Part shown: piece after piece, positions 35,911 to 44,734 of the stretch
Layout: each line of letters starts with the position of its first letter
How positions within the stretch are numbered: position 1 is the stretch's first letter
NCBI GenBank assembly: GCA_016718525.1
Contig: JADKDD010000001.1
Location: 1,612,001 to 1,676,000 of the forward strand
DNA length: 64,000 nt
Origin: Rhodocyclaceae bacterium
Lineage (GTDB): Bacteria > Pseudomonadota > Gammaproteobacteria > Burkholderiales > Rhodocyclaceae
Direction of reading: 5' to 3'
Notes under the pieces: model-generated
Told to the model about the DNA's origin: nothing
Databases searched by the model: none
What the model saw: the letters and a program-made list of their open reading frames with translations, nothing else
Translations under genes and position numbers: made by a program

Positions 35911-37077
35911 ATGGAACCGAACAGCTCCTCGACGACGAGAATGGCCGACATCCGGCCGTTTCATGTCATGGAACTGATGACCAAAGCACGGGAGTTGGAG
36001 TCCAACGGGCACTCCATCATCCACCTGGAAATTGGCGAACCCGATTTCCCCACTGCGCAACCCATCATCACCGCGGCACAGCAGTTCCTTAGCCAAGGAC
36101 ACGTGCATTACACAGCGTCCTTGGGACTACCGGAACTACGCAACGCAATAGCGCATTTTTATCAGACGCGTTACCAACTCGACGTAGATCCGAAACGCAT
36201 TGTCGTCACTGCCGGTGCCTCAGGGGCCTTGCTGTTGGCTTTAGGCGTGCTGGTGAATGCGGGCGATGAATGGTTGATACCTGACCCAGGATATCCGTGC
36301 AACCGCAATTTTGCGAGAGTATTCGATGGAAAACCGGTCGCCGTTCCCGTCAGTGCCGAGTCAAATTTCCAGCCGACTCCTGAAGACCTTGTCCGGCACT
36401 GGACCGCAAAGACACGTGGCTTAATGGTGGCCTCACCCGCCAATCCAACAGGAACAATACTGACCCAATCGCAAGTGGCTGATTTATGGCGCGCGATAAC
36501 TGCGCGAAATGGACACTTGATTGTTGATGAGATTTACCATGGCCTGACCTACGGCTTGGAACTTCAGTCAGCGCTAGCTGTAGACTCGGGCATTTTTGTA
36601 ATCAACAGCTTTTCAAAGTATTTCGGGATGACGGGGTGGCGGTTAGGTTGGATGGTGGTTCCAGAAAACTACGTGCGCGACGTCGAGAAGTTGGCGCAAA
36701 ACCTTTTCATCTGTCCCTCGACCATCGCACAACATGCTGCACTGGCAGCGTTCAAAATGGAAACATTGGAAATTCTTGAGGCGAGACGAAGCGTATTCTC
36801 TGAGCGACGTACCCATATGTTGGACGGGCTAAGATCATTAGGCTTCGAGATACCTGCTGAACCAAACGGTGCTTTTTACATTTACGCGGACTGCAAGCGG
36901 TTTTGCGACGACAGTCACGTGTTCGCCGACGAACTACTGACTAAAGCAGGCGTGGCCATCACCTGCGGCAAGGATTTCGGCGCGAATTTGGCTTCATCTC
37001 ATGTTCGATTTGCATATACATCGGACATCTCCCAACTCGATGAGGCTCTCGGGCGGATCAGACGCTATCTCGCGTAG
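35911..37077 (+). CDS. PLP-dependent aminotransferase (class I/II)
   Basis: The product has 388 residues from 35911; the ATG at 35941 (MADIRPFHVMEL) is an equally plausible start and matches relatives better, and neither has a strong ribosome site. PLP-site motifs are VTAGASGALLLAL, SPANPTG (Asn), LIVDEIYHG and the Schiff-base Lys in NSFSKYFGMTGWRLGW. It belongs to the aspartate/alanine-type fold I enzymes; the substrate is undefined. The 44-base gap from pckG is almost filled by a 23-bp repeat, so co-transcription is likely. Confidence 0.87.
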   Translation: MEPNSSSTTRMADIRPFHVMELMTKARELESNGHSIIHLEIGEPDFPTAQPIITAAQQFLSQGHVHYTASLGLPELRNAIAHFYQTRYQLDVDPKRIVVTAGASGALLLALGVLVNAGDEWLIPDPGYPCNRNFARVFDGKPVAVPVSAESNFQPTPEDLVRHWTAKTRGLMVASPANPTGTILTQSQVADLWRAITARNGHLIVDEIYHGLTYGLELQSALAVDSGIFVINSFSKYFGMTGWRLGWMVVPENYVRDVEKLAQNLFICPSTIAQHAALAAFKMETLEILEARRSVFSERRTHMLDGLRSLGFEIPAEPNGAFYIYADCKRFCDDSHVFADELLTKAGVAITCGKDFGANLASSHVRFAYTSDISQLDEALGRIRRYLA

Positions 37078-37091
37078 GTTCAGTGGACGGG

Positions 37092-37131
37092 AAAAGAAAA
37101 AAGACGCAGCCAAATTTATGCGCTGCGTCTT
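37092..37131 (-). terminator. Terminator of the histone H1-like gene
   Basis: On the minus strand the arms AAGACGCAGC and GCTGCGTCTT (37131-37101) form a perfect 10-bp stem followed by a run of T. It also lies just after the aminotransferase stop on the plus strand and may work for both converging transcripts. Confidence 0.82.
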
Positions 37132-37184
37132 GTGCATCATGCGGCATCGGGACAGGCATCGCCCGCCCCGACACCCCGGTGCCG

Positions 37185-37745
37185 TTAGGGACGGGAGCCG
37201 GTAGGAAACGGCCAAGCTGCAGCCGGATTAAGCGATGACTTGATACCAGGAGCCGCAGCTGTTGAAGGGGCAGGTGCAGCAGGGGCAGGTTTTGCAGCCG
37301 CCTTCTTCGGAGCAGCCTTTTTAGCAGCAGGCTTCTTTGCAGCAGGTTTCTTTGCAGCAGCCTTTTTAGGGGCGGCCTTTTTTGCAGCTGGCTTCTTGGC
37401 AGCAGCCTTTTTAGGGGCGGCTTTCTTTGCAGCTGGCTTCTTGGCAGCGGCCTTTTTAGGAGCAGCTTTCTTTGCAGCTGGTTTAGCAGCGGCCTTTTTA
37501 GGAGCAGCTTTCTTTGCAGCTGGTTTCTTTGCAGCGGCTTTTTTAGGAGCAGCTTTCTTTGCAGCTGGTTTAGCAGCGGCTTTCTTCGGCGCAGCTTTTT
37601 TCGCCGCTGGCTTAGCAGCAGCTTTCTTTGGTGCAGCTTTTTTCACCGCTGGTTTAGCAGCAGCTTTCTTCGGGGCCGCAGCTTTCTTAGCGGCAGGCTT
37701 GGCCGCGGCTTTCTTTGCGACCGGCTTCTTGGCTGATGTAGCCAT
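37185..37745 (-). CDS. Histone H1-like Lys/Ala/Pro-rich DNA-binding protein
   Basis: The product is 186 residues from the ATG at 37745, which has an excellent AAGGAGG six bases upstream. From residue about 8 to 165 it is built of near-identical modules of the type PAKKAAPKKAAAK, with no globular domain. Such basic, eukaryotic-H1-like tails are common in Burkholderiales and coat or condense DNA. The underlying DNA is a tandem array, so copy number probably changes between strains. The upstream region carries NrdR-like boxes, and the downstream hairpin ends the transcript. Confidence 0.88.
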   Translation of the reverse strand: MATSAKKPVAKKAAAKPAAKKAAAPKKAAAKPAVKKAAPKKAAAKPAAKKAAPKKAAAKPAAKKAAPKKAAAKKPAAKKAAPKKAAAKPAAKKAAPKKAAAKKPAAKKAAPKKAAAKKPAAKKAAPKKAAAKKPAAKKPAAKKAAPKKAAAKPAPAAPAPSTAAAPGIKSSLNPAAAWPFPTGSRP

Positions 37746-38206
37746 GTTGAACCTCCTTAACAAATTAACAGGAAAGAACCACCACTTACTACTTACTGCA
37801 ACCCGTCTGGGTTAGCACGGATTATTAATCGCTTTTATAAATTTGAAAGCGACGAATTCCTAAGTTTTTTCCGTTCATCATTAAGCTTTAAAACTGAAGA
37901 CCGAAAAATTGAAGCCTACATTTCTGCGACCACCCACAGTGCTCGATCACCTCTGAAGCCCCGTCACACAGAGCATTTCAAGCAATGCACGTGATCAAAT
38001 CTTGTAAAACGGCCAATCAAATGTTCAACGCAACTGCCTTTTTTCGAAAATCTTGAATTTAGCTCAACCCACTAGATGTAGTGGGTCGTGTTCCATTTCC
38101 GACTAATTGTAGTAGGTTGAAAATCCGCATGCAAGTTTTTTAAAGATGTTCTCTAACCAGTTTCCGAGGAAAGCAACGGGTGAACGCCGGACGATCAATC
38201 TCAAGG
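37746..38206 (-). promoter_or_regulatory. 461-base AT-rich leader/regulatory region upstream of the histone H1-like gene
   Basis: No protein gene is credible here. The region holds an inverted repeat TCGCTTT...AAAGCGA (37829-37852) in the probable leader, the NrdR-like double site and promoter at 38068-38134, and the end of the ampD gene at its right border. If transcription starts near the boxes, the leader before the histone-like gene would be about 350 bases. A second, closer promoter is possible but not evident. Confidence 0.55.
38068..38134 (-). promoter_or_regulatory. Tandem NrdR-like boxes overlapping a sigma-70 promoter
   Basis: Box 1 (38068-38085) reads CCCACTAGATGTAGTGGG, an almost perfect palindrome. 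Box 2 (38099-38116) reads CCGACTAATTGTAGTAGG. Their starts are 31 bases apart, three helical turns, the spacing known for NrdR operators, and the inner 16 bases of box 1 fit the NrdR consensus (acaCwAtATaTwGtgt) at about 13 positions. On the minus strand TACAAT (38111-38106) within box 2 and TTGCAT (38134-38129) are 17 bases apart, so the boxes would block the promoter. NrdR normally represses ribonucleotide reductase genes, which are absent here. Confidence 0.62.
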
Positions 38207-38749
38207 TTACGCGTTCTTCAATCGATCCCAATCAAAGCATGGGCCAGGATCGGTCTTGCGACCGGGCGAAATATCGTTGTGTCCGACGACCTCGGTGACC
38301 GGATAGACTTCACAAAGTGATTTGATAAGGGGATTTAAGACTTCGTACTGCCGGTCATCAAATGCACAAAAGTCGTCACCCTCAAGCTCAATCCCGATCG
38401 AAAAATCATTGCAGCGCTCGCGGCCCTTCCAGACTGAAACCCCAGCGTGCCATGCTCGATCAAGGCACGATACAAATTGAAGCAGTTGACCGTTGCGACG
38501 GATAAAGAAGTGCGCCGAAACACGCAGACCGGCAATTCCCGCGTAGTAGGGATGATCGGACGCAACGATAGTGTTGGCGAACAACTGCTCGACCCCTGAG
38601 CCACCGAATTGTCCGGGAGGCAAACTTATTGCGTGAATCACAATCAGCTCAATTTCCTGATCGGCCGGGCGACAATCAAAATTCGGTGACTTCGCTCGAC
38701 GTGCGAGCGCATGCCATCCAAGAGGATCAATTTCAAATGCGCTCGGCAT
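38207..38749 (-). CDS. ampD: 1,6-anhydro-N-acetylmuramyl-L-alanine amidase AmpD
   Basis: The product has 180 residues with no signal peptide, so it is cytoplasmic. It removes the peptide from anhydro-muropeptides during cell-wall recycling and thereby limits AmpC-type beta-lactamase induction. Zinc ligands lie in LIVIHAIS (His) and GHNDISPGRKTDPGPCFDW (His, Asp), and WHAGVSVWKGRERCNDFSIGIELEG is the amidase_2 core (described in pieces). It starts one base from the pilR stop and is probably co-transcribed with pilS-pilR. Confidence 0.94.
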   Translation of the reverse strand: MPSAFEIDPLGWHALARRAKSPNFDCRPADQEIELIVIHAISLPPGQFGGSGVEQLFANTIVASDHPYYAGIAGLRVSAHFFIRRNGQLLQFVSCLDRAWHAGVSVWKGRERCNDFSIGIELEGDDFCAFDDRQYEVLNPLIKSLCEVYPVTEVVGHNDISPGRKTDPGPCFDWDRLKNA

Positions 38750-40114
38750 TCAGTCGGCTATACCCAAACGCGCCATGCGATATCTCATGGACCGGAACGT
38801 AATTCCCAGGATACGGGCGGCCGCTGTGCGATTGCCGCCAGCCCTTTGCAGAGCATCACTGATGACAGCACGCTCAACCTGGTCGAGATGATCCTGCAAC
38901 GAGCCAGTCGTCAGATCGCCGGCAATGTCATTGTTGGACGTAGGAACCAGGCCCAAGTCATCTGCGTGAATCACAGGATCGTTGGTCAGCGCCAATGCGC
39001 GCTCCAAAATATTCTCCAACTCGCGAACATTGCCCGGAAACGAATAATTGCACAAGGCATCAACGGCATCATCAGCGAGTTCAACCTGCACACCGAGTTC
39101 GCGAGTCTCTGAAGACAATCTCTGTAGGATTCTTCGCGCAATCGTCTCAATATCTTCACGGCATTCGCGAAGCGGAGGCATTCTCAACTCGATTACATTG
39201 ACCCGATAGAACAGATCTTGACGGAAGCGCCCTTGCTCGACGAGCGCTTTAAGGTCTTGATGAGTTGCACAAATCAATCTTACGTCGAGACCGTCTTCGG
39301 TCGTCGCGCCGACCTTTCGAACACGCTTCTCCTGAATTGCCCTCAAGAGCTTTACTTGCATCGGTAGCGGTAAATCAGCTACCTCATCCAGGAAAAGCGT
39401 GCCCCCGTTTGCCGCCTGAAAAAATCCGTCACGGTCTTCGCCTGCACCAGTAAATGATCCTTTGCGAAAGCCAAAAAACTCACTTTCGACGAGATTTTCA
39501 GGGATAGCCCCACAGTTTACGGCGATGAACGGGCCATTGCGATGCGTTGCCTGTGCATGTAGTCGACGCGCCGCCAGTTCTTTGCCTGTGCCTGATTCGC
39601 CGGTGATGTAAATCGGTGCCTGGCTTTTCGCTACCCGGTCGATCCGATCCCTTATCTGGCTGATGGCTGACGAAGCACCAATCAACTCCGGCGCTGATCC
39701 GGTGGCCGTGGATTCTGTCGCATCAATCTCAAGGGCGGACTTCACTAACCCCCTGAGTTGTTCAAGAGAAACGGGTTTGGAGATATAGTCAAAGGCTCCA
39801 GCTTTGAGGGCGGAAACTGCACTCTCTGCGTTACCGAACGCAGTAATAACTGCCACAGGCAAATCGCCCGGCAGTGACGCAATGTGGCGAACAAGATCAA
39901 GTCCGTCACCATCGGGAAGTCGCATGTCAGTCAAACATAGCTGGTAACGCTTTAAATCAAGCAGCTTTCGAGCCTCATCCAAGGTTCCAACGCAGTCAGC
40001 GTGTAAGCCCATTCGCGCCAAAGTAAGGTCCAGTAATTCACGGATGTCAGCTTCGTCATCAACCACCAAGACTGATTTACCTTCACCGCGTCGTTTGGAA
40101 TCGTGGCGACCCAT
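38750..40114 (-). CDS. pilR: Sigma-54-dependent response regulator PilR
   Basis: The product is 454 residues from the ATG at 40114, which overlaps the pilS stop by one base (TGATG). The receiver domain (about 13-125) has phospho-acceptor Asp63 in LCLTDMRLPDGDG. The AAA+ domain (about 145-375) has Walker A GESGTGKE, the sigma-54 contact loop as GSFTGA (a usual variant of GAFTGA) and Walker B GGTLFLDEVADL. The C-terminal Fis-type helix-turn-helix is GGNRTAAARILGITFRSMRYR. PilR activates type IV pilin transcription. A matching promoter is seen at 51037 in this window. Confidence 0.9.
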   Translation of the reverse strand: MGRHDSKRRGEGKSVLVVDDEADIRELLDLTLARMGLHADCVGTLDEARKLLDLKRYQLCLTDMRLPDGDGLDLVRHIASLPGDLPVAVITAFGNAESAVSALKAGAFDYISKPVSLEQLRGLVKSALEIDATESTATGSAPELIGASSAISQIRDRIDRVAKSQAPIYITGESGTGKELAARRLHAQATHRNGPFIAVNCGAIPENLVESEFFGFRKGSFTGAGEDRDGFFQAANGGTLFLDEVADLPLPMQVKLLRAIQEKRVRKVGATTEDGLDVRLICATHQDLKALVEQGRFRQDLFYRVNVIELRMPPLRECREDIETIARRILQRLSSETRELGVQVELADDAVDALCNYSFPGNVRELENILERALALTNDPVIHADDLGLVPTSNNDIAGDLTTGSLQDHLDQVERAVISDALQRAGGNRTAAARILGITFRSMRYRMARLGIAD

Positions 40115-41685
40115 CAAAGCTCCTCGAAACTAATTCGGAAATGCGCTCCGACCTGAGACGGCACCAACTCCAGGTAAGCGCCATTGGAGGCACACAACTC
40201 GCGCGCAATATACAAACCCAAGCCGGTTCCGTTCCGTTGCGTCGTCACAAAAGGCTCGAATACTTGACCTTGCATACTCACGTCGATTCCCGGCCCGTCA
40301 TCCATGATATTCAATTCAACGCGCCTGACGTTTTCGGCGATGCACAGTTCAACGCGAACTCCGCCATCTGCCTTTGTTGCATGGCGTAGGGCGTTGCCGA
40401 ACAGATTCCATAAGACCCGATATAAATGCCCACGATCAAATCGAAAACTTCCGTCACCACCGGCATCAACGATTCGACGCACACTATCCGGATCGTGGAG
40501 AGAGAACTCTTCTCGAAATCTCGAAAAGAATACAGACCATTGCAATAGTTCACGGTCCGCACTATCCCGTCGTCCCAATTCCAAAACCTGCGCTACCAGC
40601 TTATTCAGACGAGCGGTGTTGTCACCAACGATTTCCGCCAAGCGACGGCGCAAGACGTCCGTCTCATCTTCACGCAACAACTCGGCGGCGTGGGAAATTG
40701 CCGCCAGTGGATTGCGAATTTCATGAGCGATATTCGCCGTCAGCCGCCCTAAGGCCGCCAGTTTGAGTTCTTGAGCTTGTTGCTCGAGTCTCTCGATGTC
40801 TTCAATATAAAGTAGCGCGTTGCCCATTTGCTCTTGAGCCGGGAGGTAGCGAACGCGCAGGGATTTTCCACGCACGAGTCGCATTGTCTCGACGGTTTCC
40901 AATCGATTTACTGACCACACTGAAAATCGTAGTGCAAGCGTCGCCGAAACATCGGACAAATACAAACCCGCACTCACACAACCCAACAATCTATCGGCTG
41001 GCGGGTTTGCCTGCTTGATCTTTCCGTCCGGACCGACAACCAATACACCGTCTGTCATATCGCGAATAATTCGCTCACCAATACGAAGCTGGCTGGCCAG
41101 TTCTTTGCCTCGCTCGACTGCAAGTGTCTCGTTTGCGACTACCCGTCGCGCCAGAAGTTGAGCCGTAATCGCGGTTCCAAAGAAACCTAAACAGGTAAAG
41201 CCGCTACGCGCGAAATCTGCAGCGTCAGCGTTAAACACTAACGCTCGCCAACTCTGCTCCATGAGAATGGACAGCGACGCAAGCGCTGCATAGAACAATG
41301 TCAGACGGCCTTGCCCTACCAACCCGGCACCAGCTACGACTACCATCAAAAGCACACCAATACCGCTCTTTTGACCACCACTTGCGTACATCATCAGCGT
41401 GATCAGCAATATATCGGTCGCAACTTGAACCGATAGCTGAAGATTGAAGTAGTTGCGCTTGCGCCGTACGGCAGCAAGAAACGCCATGGCTGCGATCACA
41501 TAGAGGATCGCTGAGCGCACGAACAGCGTCGGATCCTCAATTCCTACGCTCAGCACATCACCAGAAACGATAACCGCCGCAAAAAACATCAGGCTGACAG
41601 CAAGGCGATAGAGAGAGAAAAACTGCAGGGAACGCCAAAAAATATCCGGCGCGGAATGAGGCTCCAAAAGCAGCTTATTGTTCAT
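40114..41685 (-). CDS. pilS: Sensor histidine kinase PilS
   Basis: The product is 523 residues from the ATG at 41685; a TTG at 41703 is less likely. Six hydrophobic segments lie in the first about 185 residues, then a PAS-like domain (about 205-300), the dimerisation helix with phospho-His321 (IAHEIRNPLAAISHAAELL) and a HATPase domain (N box NLFGNALRHATK, G boxes NIMDDGPGID and GTGLGLYIARE). It phosphorylates PilR and in other species senses pilin levels in the membrane. Its start overlaps the PP0621-family gene by 11 bases. Confidence 0.9.
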   Translation of the reverse strand: MNNKLLLEPHSAPDIFWRSLQFFSLYRLAVSLMFFAAVIVSGDVLSVGIEDPTLFVRSAILYVIAAMAFLAAVRRKRNYFNLQLSVQVATDILLITLMMYASGGQKSGIGVLLMVVVAGAGLVGQGRLTLFYAALASLSILMEQSWRALVFNADAADFARSGFTCLGFFGTAITAQLLARRVVANETLAVERGKELASQLRIGERIIRDMTDGVLVVGPDGKIKQANPPADRLLGCVSAGLYLSDVSATLALRFSVWSVNRLETVETMRLVRGKSLRVRYLPAQEQMGNALLYIEDIERLEQQAQELKLAALGRLTANIAHEIRNPLAAISHAAELLREDETDVLRRRLAEIVGDNTARLNKLVAQVLELGRRDSADRELLQWSVFFSRFREEFSLHDPDSVRRIVDAGGDGSFRFDRGHLYRVLWNLFGNALRHATKADGGVRVELCIAENVRRVELNIMDDGPGIDVSMQGQVFEPFVTTQRNGTGLGLYIARELCASNGAYLELVPSQVGAHFRISFEEL

Positions 41686-41905
41686 TCGATTGGCGTGCGG
41701 CAAGTCGATGTGCCTCGCAGCAGTAAATCTGGTTGCCCTCCGAAACCGACTCGGACGAGGGAAAATTTACTTTGCAATAAGAGCAGCAAGACAGACCTTG
41801 CGACGGTGATTCTCCGGGCCCGCTTGTGCGATTAGTCCACCGGCGTAGCCAGTAAATCAGCAGCACCGCAACGACAATAAGGATCAGTGCGCGCAAAAAG
41901 AACAT
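41675..41905 (-). CDS. PP0621-family small membrane protein with zinc-ribbon-like cysteines
   Basis: The product has 76 residues: an N-terminal membrane helix (about 4-20, 'LRALILIVVAVLLIYWL') followed by a C-x2-C (SYCKVNF preceded by SCC) and a YCCEAH pair that could bind zinc. The family is conserved beside pilS in beta- and gamma-proteobacteria and has no known function. It overlaps pilS, so translational coupling is probable. Confidence 0.78.
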   Translation of the reverse strand: MFFLRALILIVVAVLLIYWLRRWTNRTSGPGESPSQGLSCCSYCKVNFPSSESVSEGNQIYCCEAHRLAARQSNEQ

Positions 41906-41938
41906 CTTATGTCCGCTAAGGTAAAACTTGTAGCGGGT

Positions 41939-42015
<77 letters not shown>

Positions 42016-42110
42016 ATGGCAGGGGAATGCTATACGATCAAAACCGCGATTCGTTACAGCAGGAACTTTGGTTGCCCTGAACCCGGGATGGGAAGACATT
42101 TTGCCCTCCC

Positions 42111-43079
42111 CTAATGACGTCTGAGCACCGCAAAGTCGGCGAATTCTATCAGCGTTTTCTTGAATATTGATTCGGGAACCGGATTCAATGACTGTTTGGC
42201 GGCGAGCGCCTCCGATTCGCCTAATGCGCGCGAGGCCGGCAGCGCGTCGCAAGAATGAACTGCGGCGAGCACTGCAGCAAAATCATCGCGGCTGCCTGAT
42301 TCAATTGCGGTCCTCACGGTATCTGCGTGATTAGAACTTCCGTACTGCATTACATGGATTAACGGCAGTGTCGTCTTCCCTTCTGCCAAATCATCGCCAA
42401 GGTGTTTTCCGGTTTGCGACTCGTCACCTGAATAGTCAAGAACATCATCAATGATTTGAAACGCCGTCCCGAGATGCTTCCCGTAGTTCTTCAAGCCCGT
42501 TTCGATTTCCTCATCAACATTTGCCACGAGTGCTCCCAGTTGGCTGGCCGCTTCAAACAACTTCGCAGTCTTAAAATGCACCACATGAAGGTAGTCCTCA
42601 ATCGACAAATCTGCGTTGTGGCAGTTCATCAATTGTAAAACCTCGCCTTCAGCAATGATGTTGGTTGCATCCGCCAGGACATGCGTGACTCGATCGCCCG
42701 GCACCGAGAGCATCATCTGAAATGCCCTGGAGTAGAGGAAGTCGCCAACCAAAACGCTTGCCGCATTGCCGTAGACTGCGTTAGCCGTCTTGGCCCCGCG
42801 TCGCAATGTGGAATCATCAACAACATCGTCATGCAATAGCGTTGCAGTGTGGATGAACTCGATGACCGCAGCGAGCGTGTGGTGATGGTTACCCTGATAT
42901 CCGCAGGCGCGCGCTGAGGCAAGGACCAGCGCAGGACGCATGCGTTTCCCTCCGGCACCAATGATGTATTCCGCAACCTGTCGTACCAAAACCACATCAG
43001 AATGCAGTTTTTGTCGAATGACGACATCCACCGCATCCATGTCCGGTGAGATTGAGGCGTAAGTGCTCTTGGGTTCCAC
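42111..43079 (-). CDS. ispB: Polyprenyl (octaprenyl) diphosphate synthase
   Basis: The product has 322 residues with a GTG start at 43079. It condenses isopentenyl diphosphates onto an allylic primer to form the ubiquinone side chain. The first Asp-rich motif is LLHDDVVDDSTLRRG and the second is IIDDVLDYSGDESQTGK. GGKRMRPALVLASARACG near the N-terminus is typical. Chain length (C40) is assumed from relatives. It is divergent from argH and is followed by tRNA-Pro. Confidence 0.93.
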   Translation of the reverse strand: MEPKSTYASISPDMDAVDVVIRQKLHSDVVLVRQVAEYIIGAGGKRMRPALVLASARACGYQGNHHHTLAAVIEFIHTATLLHDDVVDDSTLRRGAKTANAVYGNAASVLVGDFLYSRAFQMMLSVPGDRVTHVLADATNIIAEGEVLQLMNCHNADLSIEDYLHVVHFKTAKLFEAASQLGALVANVDEEIETGLKNYGKHLGTAFQIIDDVLDYSGDESQTGKHLGDDLAEGKTTLPLIHVMQYGSSNHADTVRTAIESGSRDDFAAVLAAVHSCDALPASRALGESEALAAKQSLNPVPESIFKKTLIEFADFAVLRRH

Positions 43080-43338
43080 AATTTTCTTCGCTAATTGGCC
43101 AATTCAGGATGTTAGGTGTCTGCAGACATCCAGTCAATTATGAAATTCAGGCGATTTGATTTTCTTTGGACGCGACAATTTCAAAGCATTGAACGGCCGT
43201 GTAGCACGCCAGATCGTCTGCATCCTGCGGCTTTTCACCTATACTCTGACACCTCAAACTGGAAAGTCCACGAGCGTTGTGGGGACCTAACTAAATGAAG
43301 CTCGTCGTACTGAATTTTCTGAACAAACAACTCTCGCC

Positions 43339-44733
43339 ATGATCAACACAGAGACTCCAAAGGATGCACGTGCTTGGTCCGGTCGTTTTGCCGAACCGGT
43401 CTCGGAAATTGTCAAACGCTACACTGGATCAGTGACTTTCGACTTCCGTTTATGGCCGCAAGATGTCCGCGGCTCATTGGCTCATGCACGCATGCTGCAT
43501 CGCCAAAATATCATTAGCCGGCAAGATCTGGCCGATATCGAACGTGGCATGAAACAAATCGTTGCGGAAATCGAATCCGGTACCTTCACTTGGCAACTCG
43601 ACGCTGAGGATGTCCATTTGAACATTGAGCGGCGCCTGACAGGTTTGATAGGCGATGCGGGCAAACGGCTGCACACCGGCAGGTCGCGCAATGATCAGGT
43701 GGCAACTGATATTCGACTCTGGCTGCGCGATGCAATCGATGATATTGACACCCTGATCGTGGCGTTGCAGCATGCCTTAACTGATCTTGCTGAACAGCAT
43801 GCGGCCACCCCGATGCCGGGATTTACTCATCTGCAGGTCGCGCAACCGGTTACCTTCGGCCATCACCTGATGGCATATTTCGAAATGTTGAAACGGGACC
43901 GCTCCCGACTGGCCGATGTTCGCCGCCGCACGAACCTATTGCCTTTAGGTGCCGCTGCTTTGGCTGGGACTACATTTCCGATCGACAGGCTATCTGTCGC
44001 GCACGAGCTAGGATTTGATGGCGTCTGCGAGAATTCCCTTGATGCGGTTTCGGACAGAGACTTTGCAATCGAATTTACTGCTGCAGCGGCGATTTTGATG
44101 ATGCATATTTCACGTTTTGCGGAAGAACTCATTCTTTGGATGAATCCACGCATCGCGTTCATTGACCTACCTGACCGGTTCTGCACTGGCTCGTCGATCA
44201 TGCCGCAAAAGAAAAACCCTGATATCCCCGAGTTGGCGCGCGGAAAGTCGGGACGGGTATTTGGTCACTTGATGGCGTTGCTAACGCTGATGAAAGGGCA
44301 GGCTTTAGCGTACAACAAAGACAATCAGGAAGACAAGGAACCGTTGTTCGATACCGTTACTACGCTCACGGACACCTTGCGCATTTTTGCTGACCTGGTA
44401 TCAGGCATTCACGTCCGGAGCGACAATATGGCGGCTGCGCTCGACCAAGGTTATGCAACCGCAACCGACCTCGCAGACTATCTGGTTAAAAAGGGGTTGC
44501 CGTTTCGCGATGCGCATGAGGTCGTTGCCAGCGCCATACGCCAATGCGAAGAAAATCGTCTGGGTCTCGCAGATCTACCGCTTGCCGAATTGCGCAAATT
44601 TTCCGCCTTGATTGAAGACGATGTGTTTAGTGTCCTGACGATTGATGGTTCGTTGTCAGCCCGCAATCACATTGGTGGCACAGCACCAGATCAAGTTCGC
44701 GCTGCAATTTTACGTTCGCGACAGCAAGCCTGA
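43339..44733 (+). CDS. argH: Argininosuccinate lyase
   Basis: The product has 464 residues. It splits argininosuccinate to arginine and fumarate, the last step of arginine synthesis. The superfamily signature GSSIMPQKKNPDIPE and the N-terminal WSGRFAEPV are present, as are the conserved TGRSRNDQVATD and the catalytic-His region GFTHLQVAQPVTFGHH. A protein kinase gene begins one base after the stop, so the two share a transcript. Another arginine-pathway gene, argJ, is at 60.7 kb. Confidence 0.96.
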   Translation: MINTETPKDARAWSGRFAEPVSEIVKRYTGSVTFDFRLWPQDVRGSLAHARMLHRQNIISRQDLADIERGMKQIVAEIESGTFTWQLDAEDVHLNIERRLTGLIGDAGKRLHTGRSRNDQVATDIRLWLRDAIDDIDTLIVALQHALTDLAEQHAATPMPGFTHLQVAQPVTFGHHLMAYFEMLKRDRSRLADVRRRTNLLPLGAAALAGTTFPIDRLSVAHELGFDGVCENSLDAVSDRDFAIEFTAAAAILMMHISRFAEELILWMNPRIAFIDLPDRFCTGSSIMPQKKNPDIPELARGKSGRVFGHLMALLTLMKGQALAYNKDNQEDKEPLFDTVTTLTDTLRIFADLVSGIHVRSDNMAAALDQGYATATDLADYLVKKGLPFRDAHEVVASAIRQCEENRLGLADLPLAELRKFSALIEDDVFSVLTIDGSLSARNHIGGTAPDQVRAAILRSRQQA

Positions 44734-44734
44734 C

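Noticed and set aside
37290..37720. Regular short repeats that could suggest a CRISPR array
   Set aside because: There are no unique spacers; the repeats are contiguous codons of the Lys/Ala-rich protein.
37240..37815. 191-residue Ala/Phe/Gly-rich frame opposite the histone H1-like gene
   Set aside because: It is the antisense reading of the PAKKAA repeats; the minus strand has a perfect ribosome site and a known protein type.
40158..40172. GACGGCACCAACT near the pilS 3' end
   Set aside because: Only part of one arm matches and the spacing to ACGSCGT is wrong.
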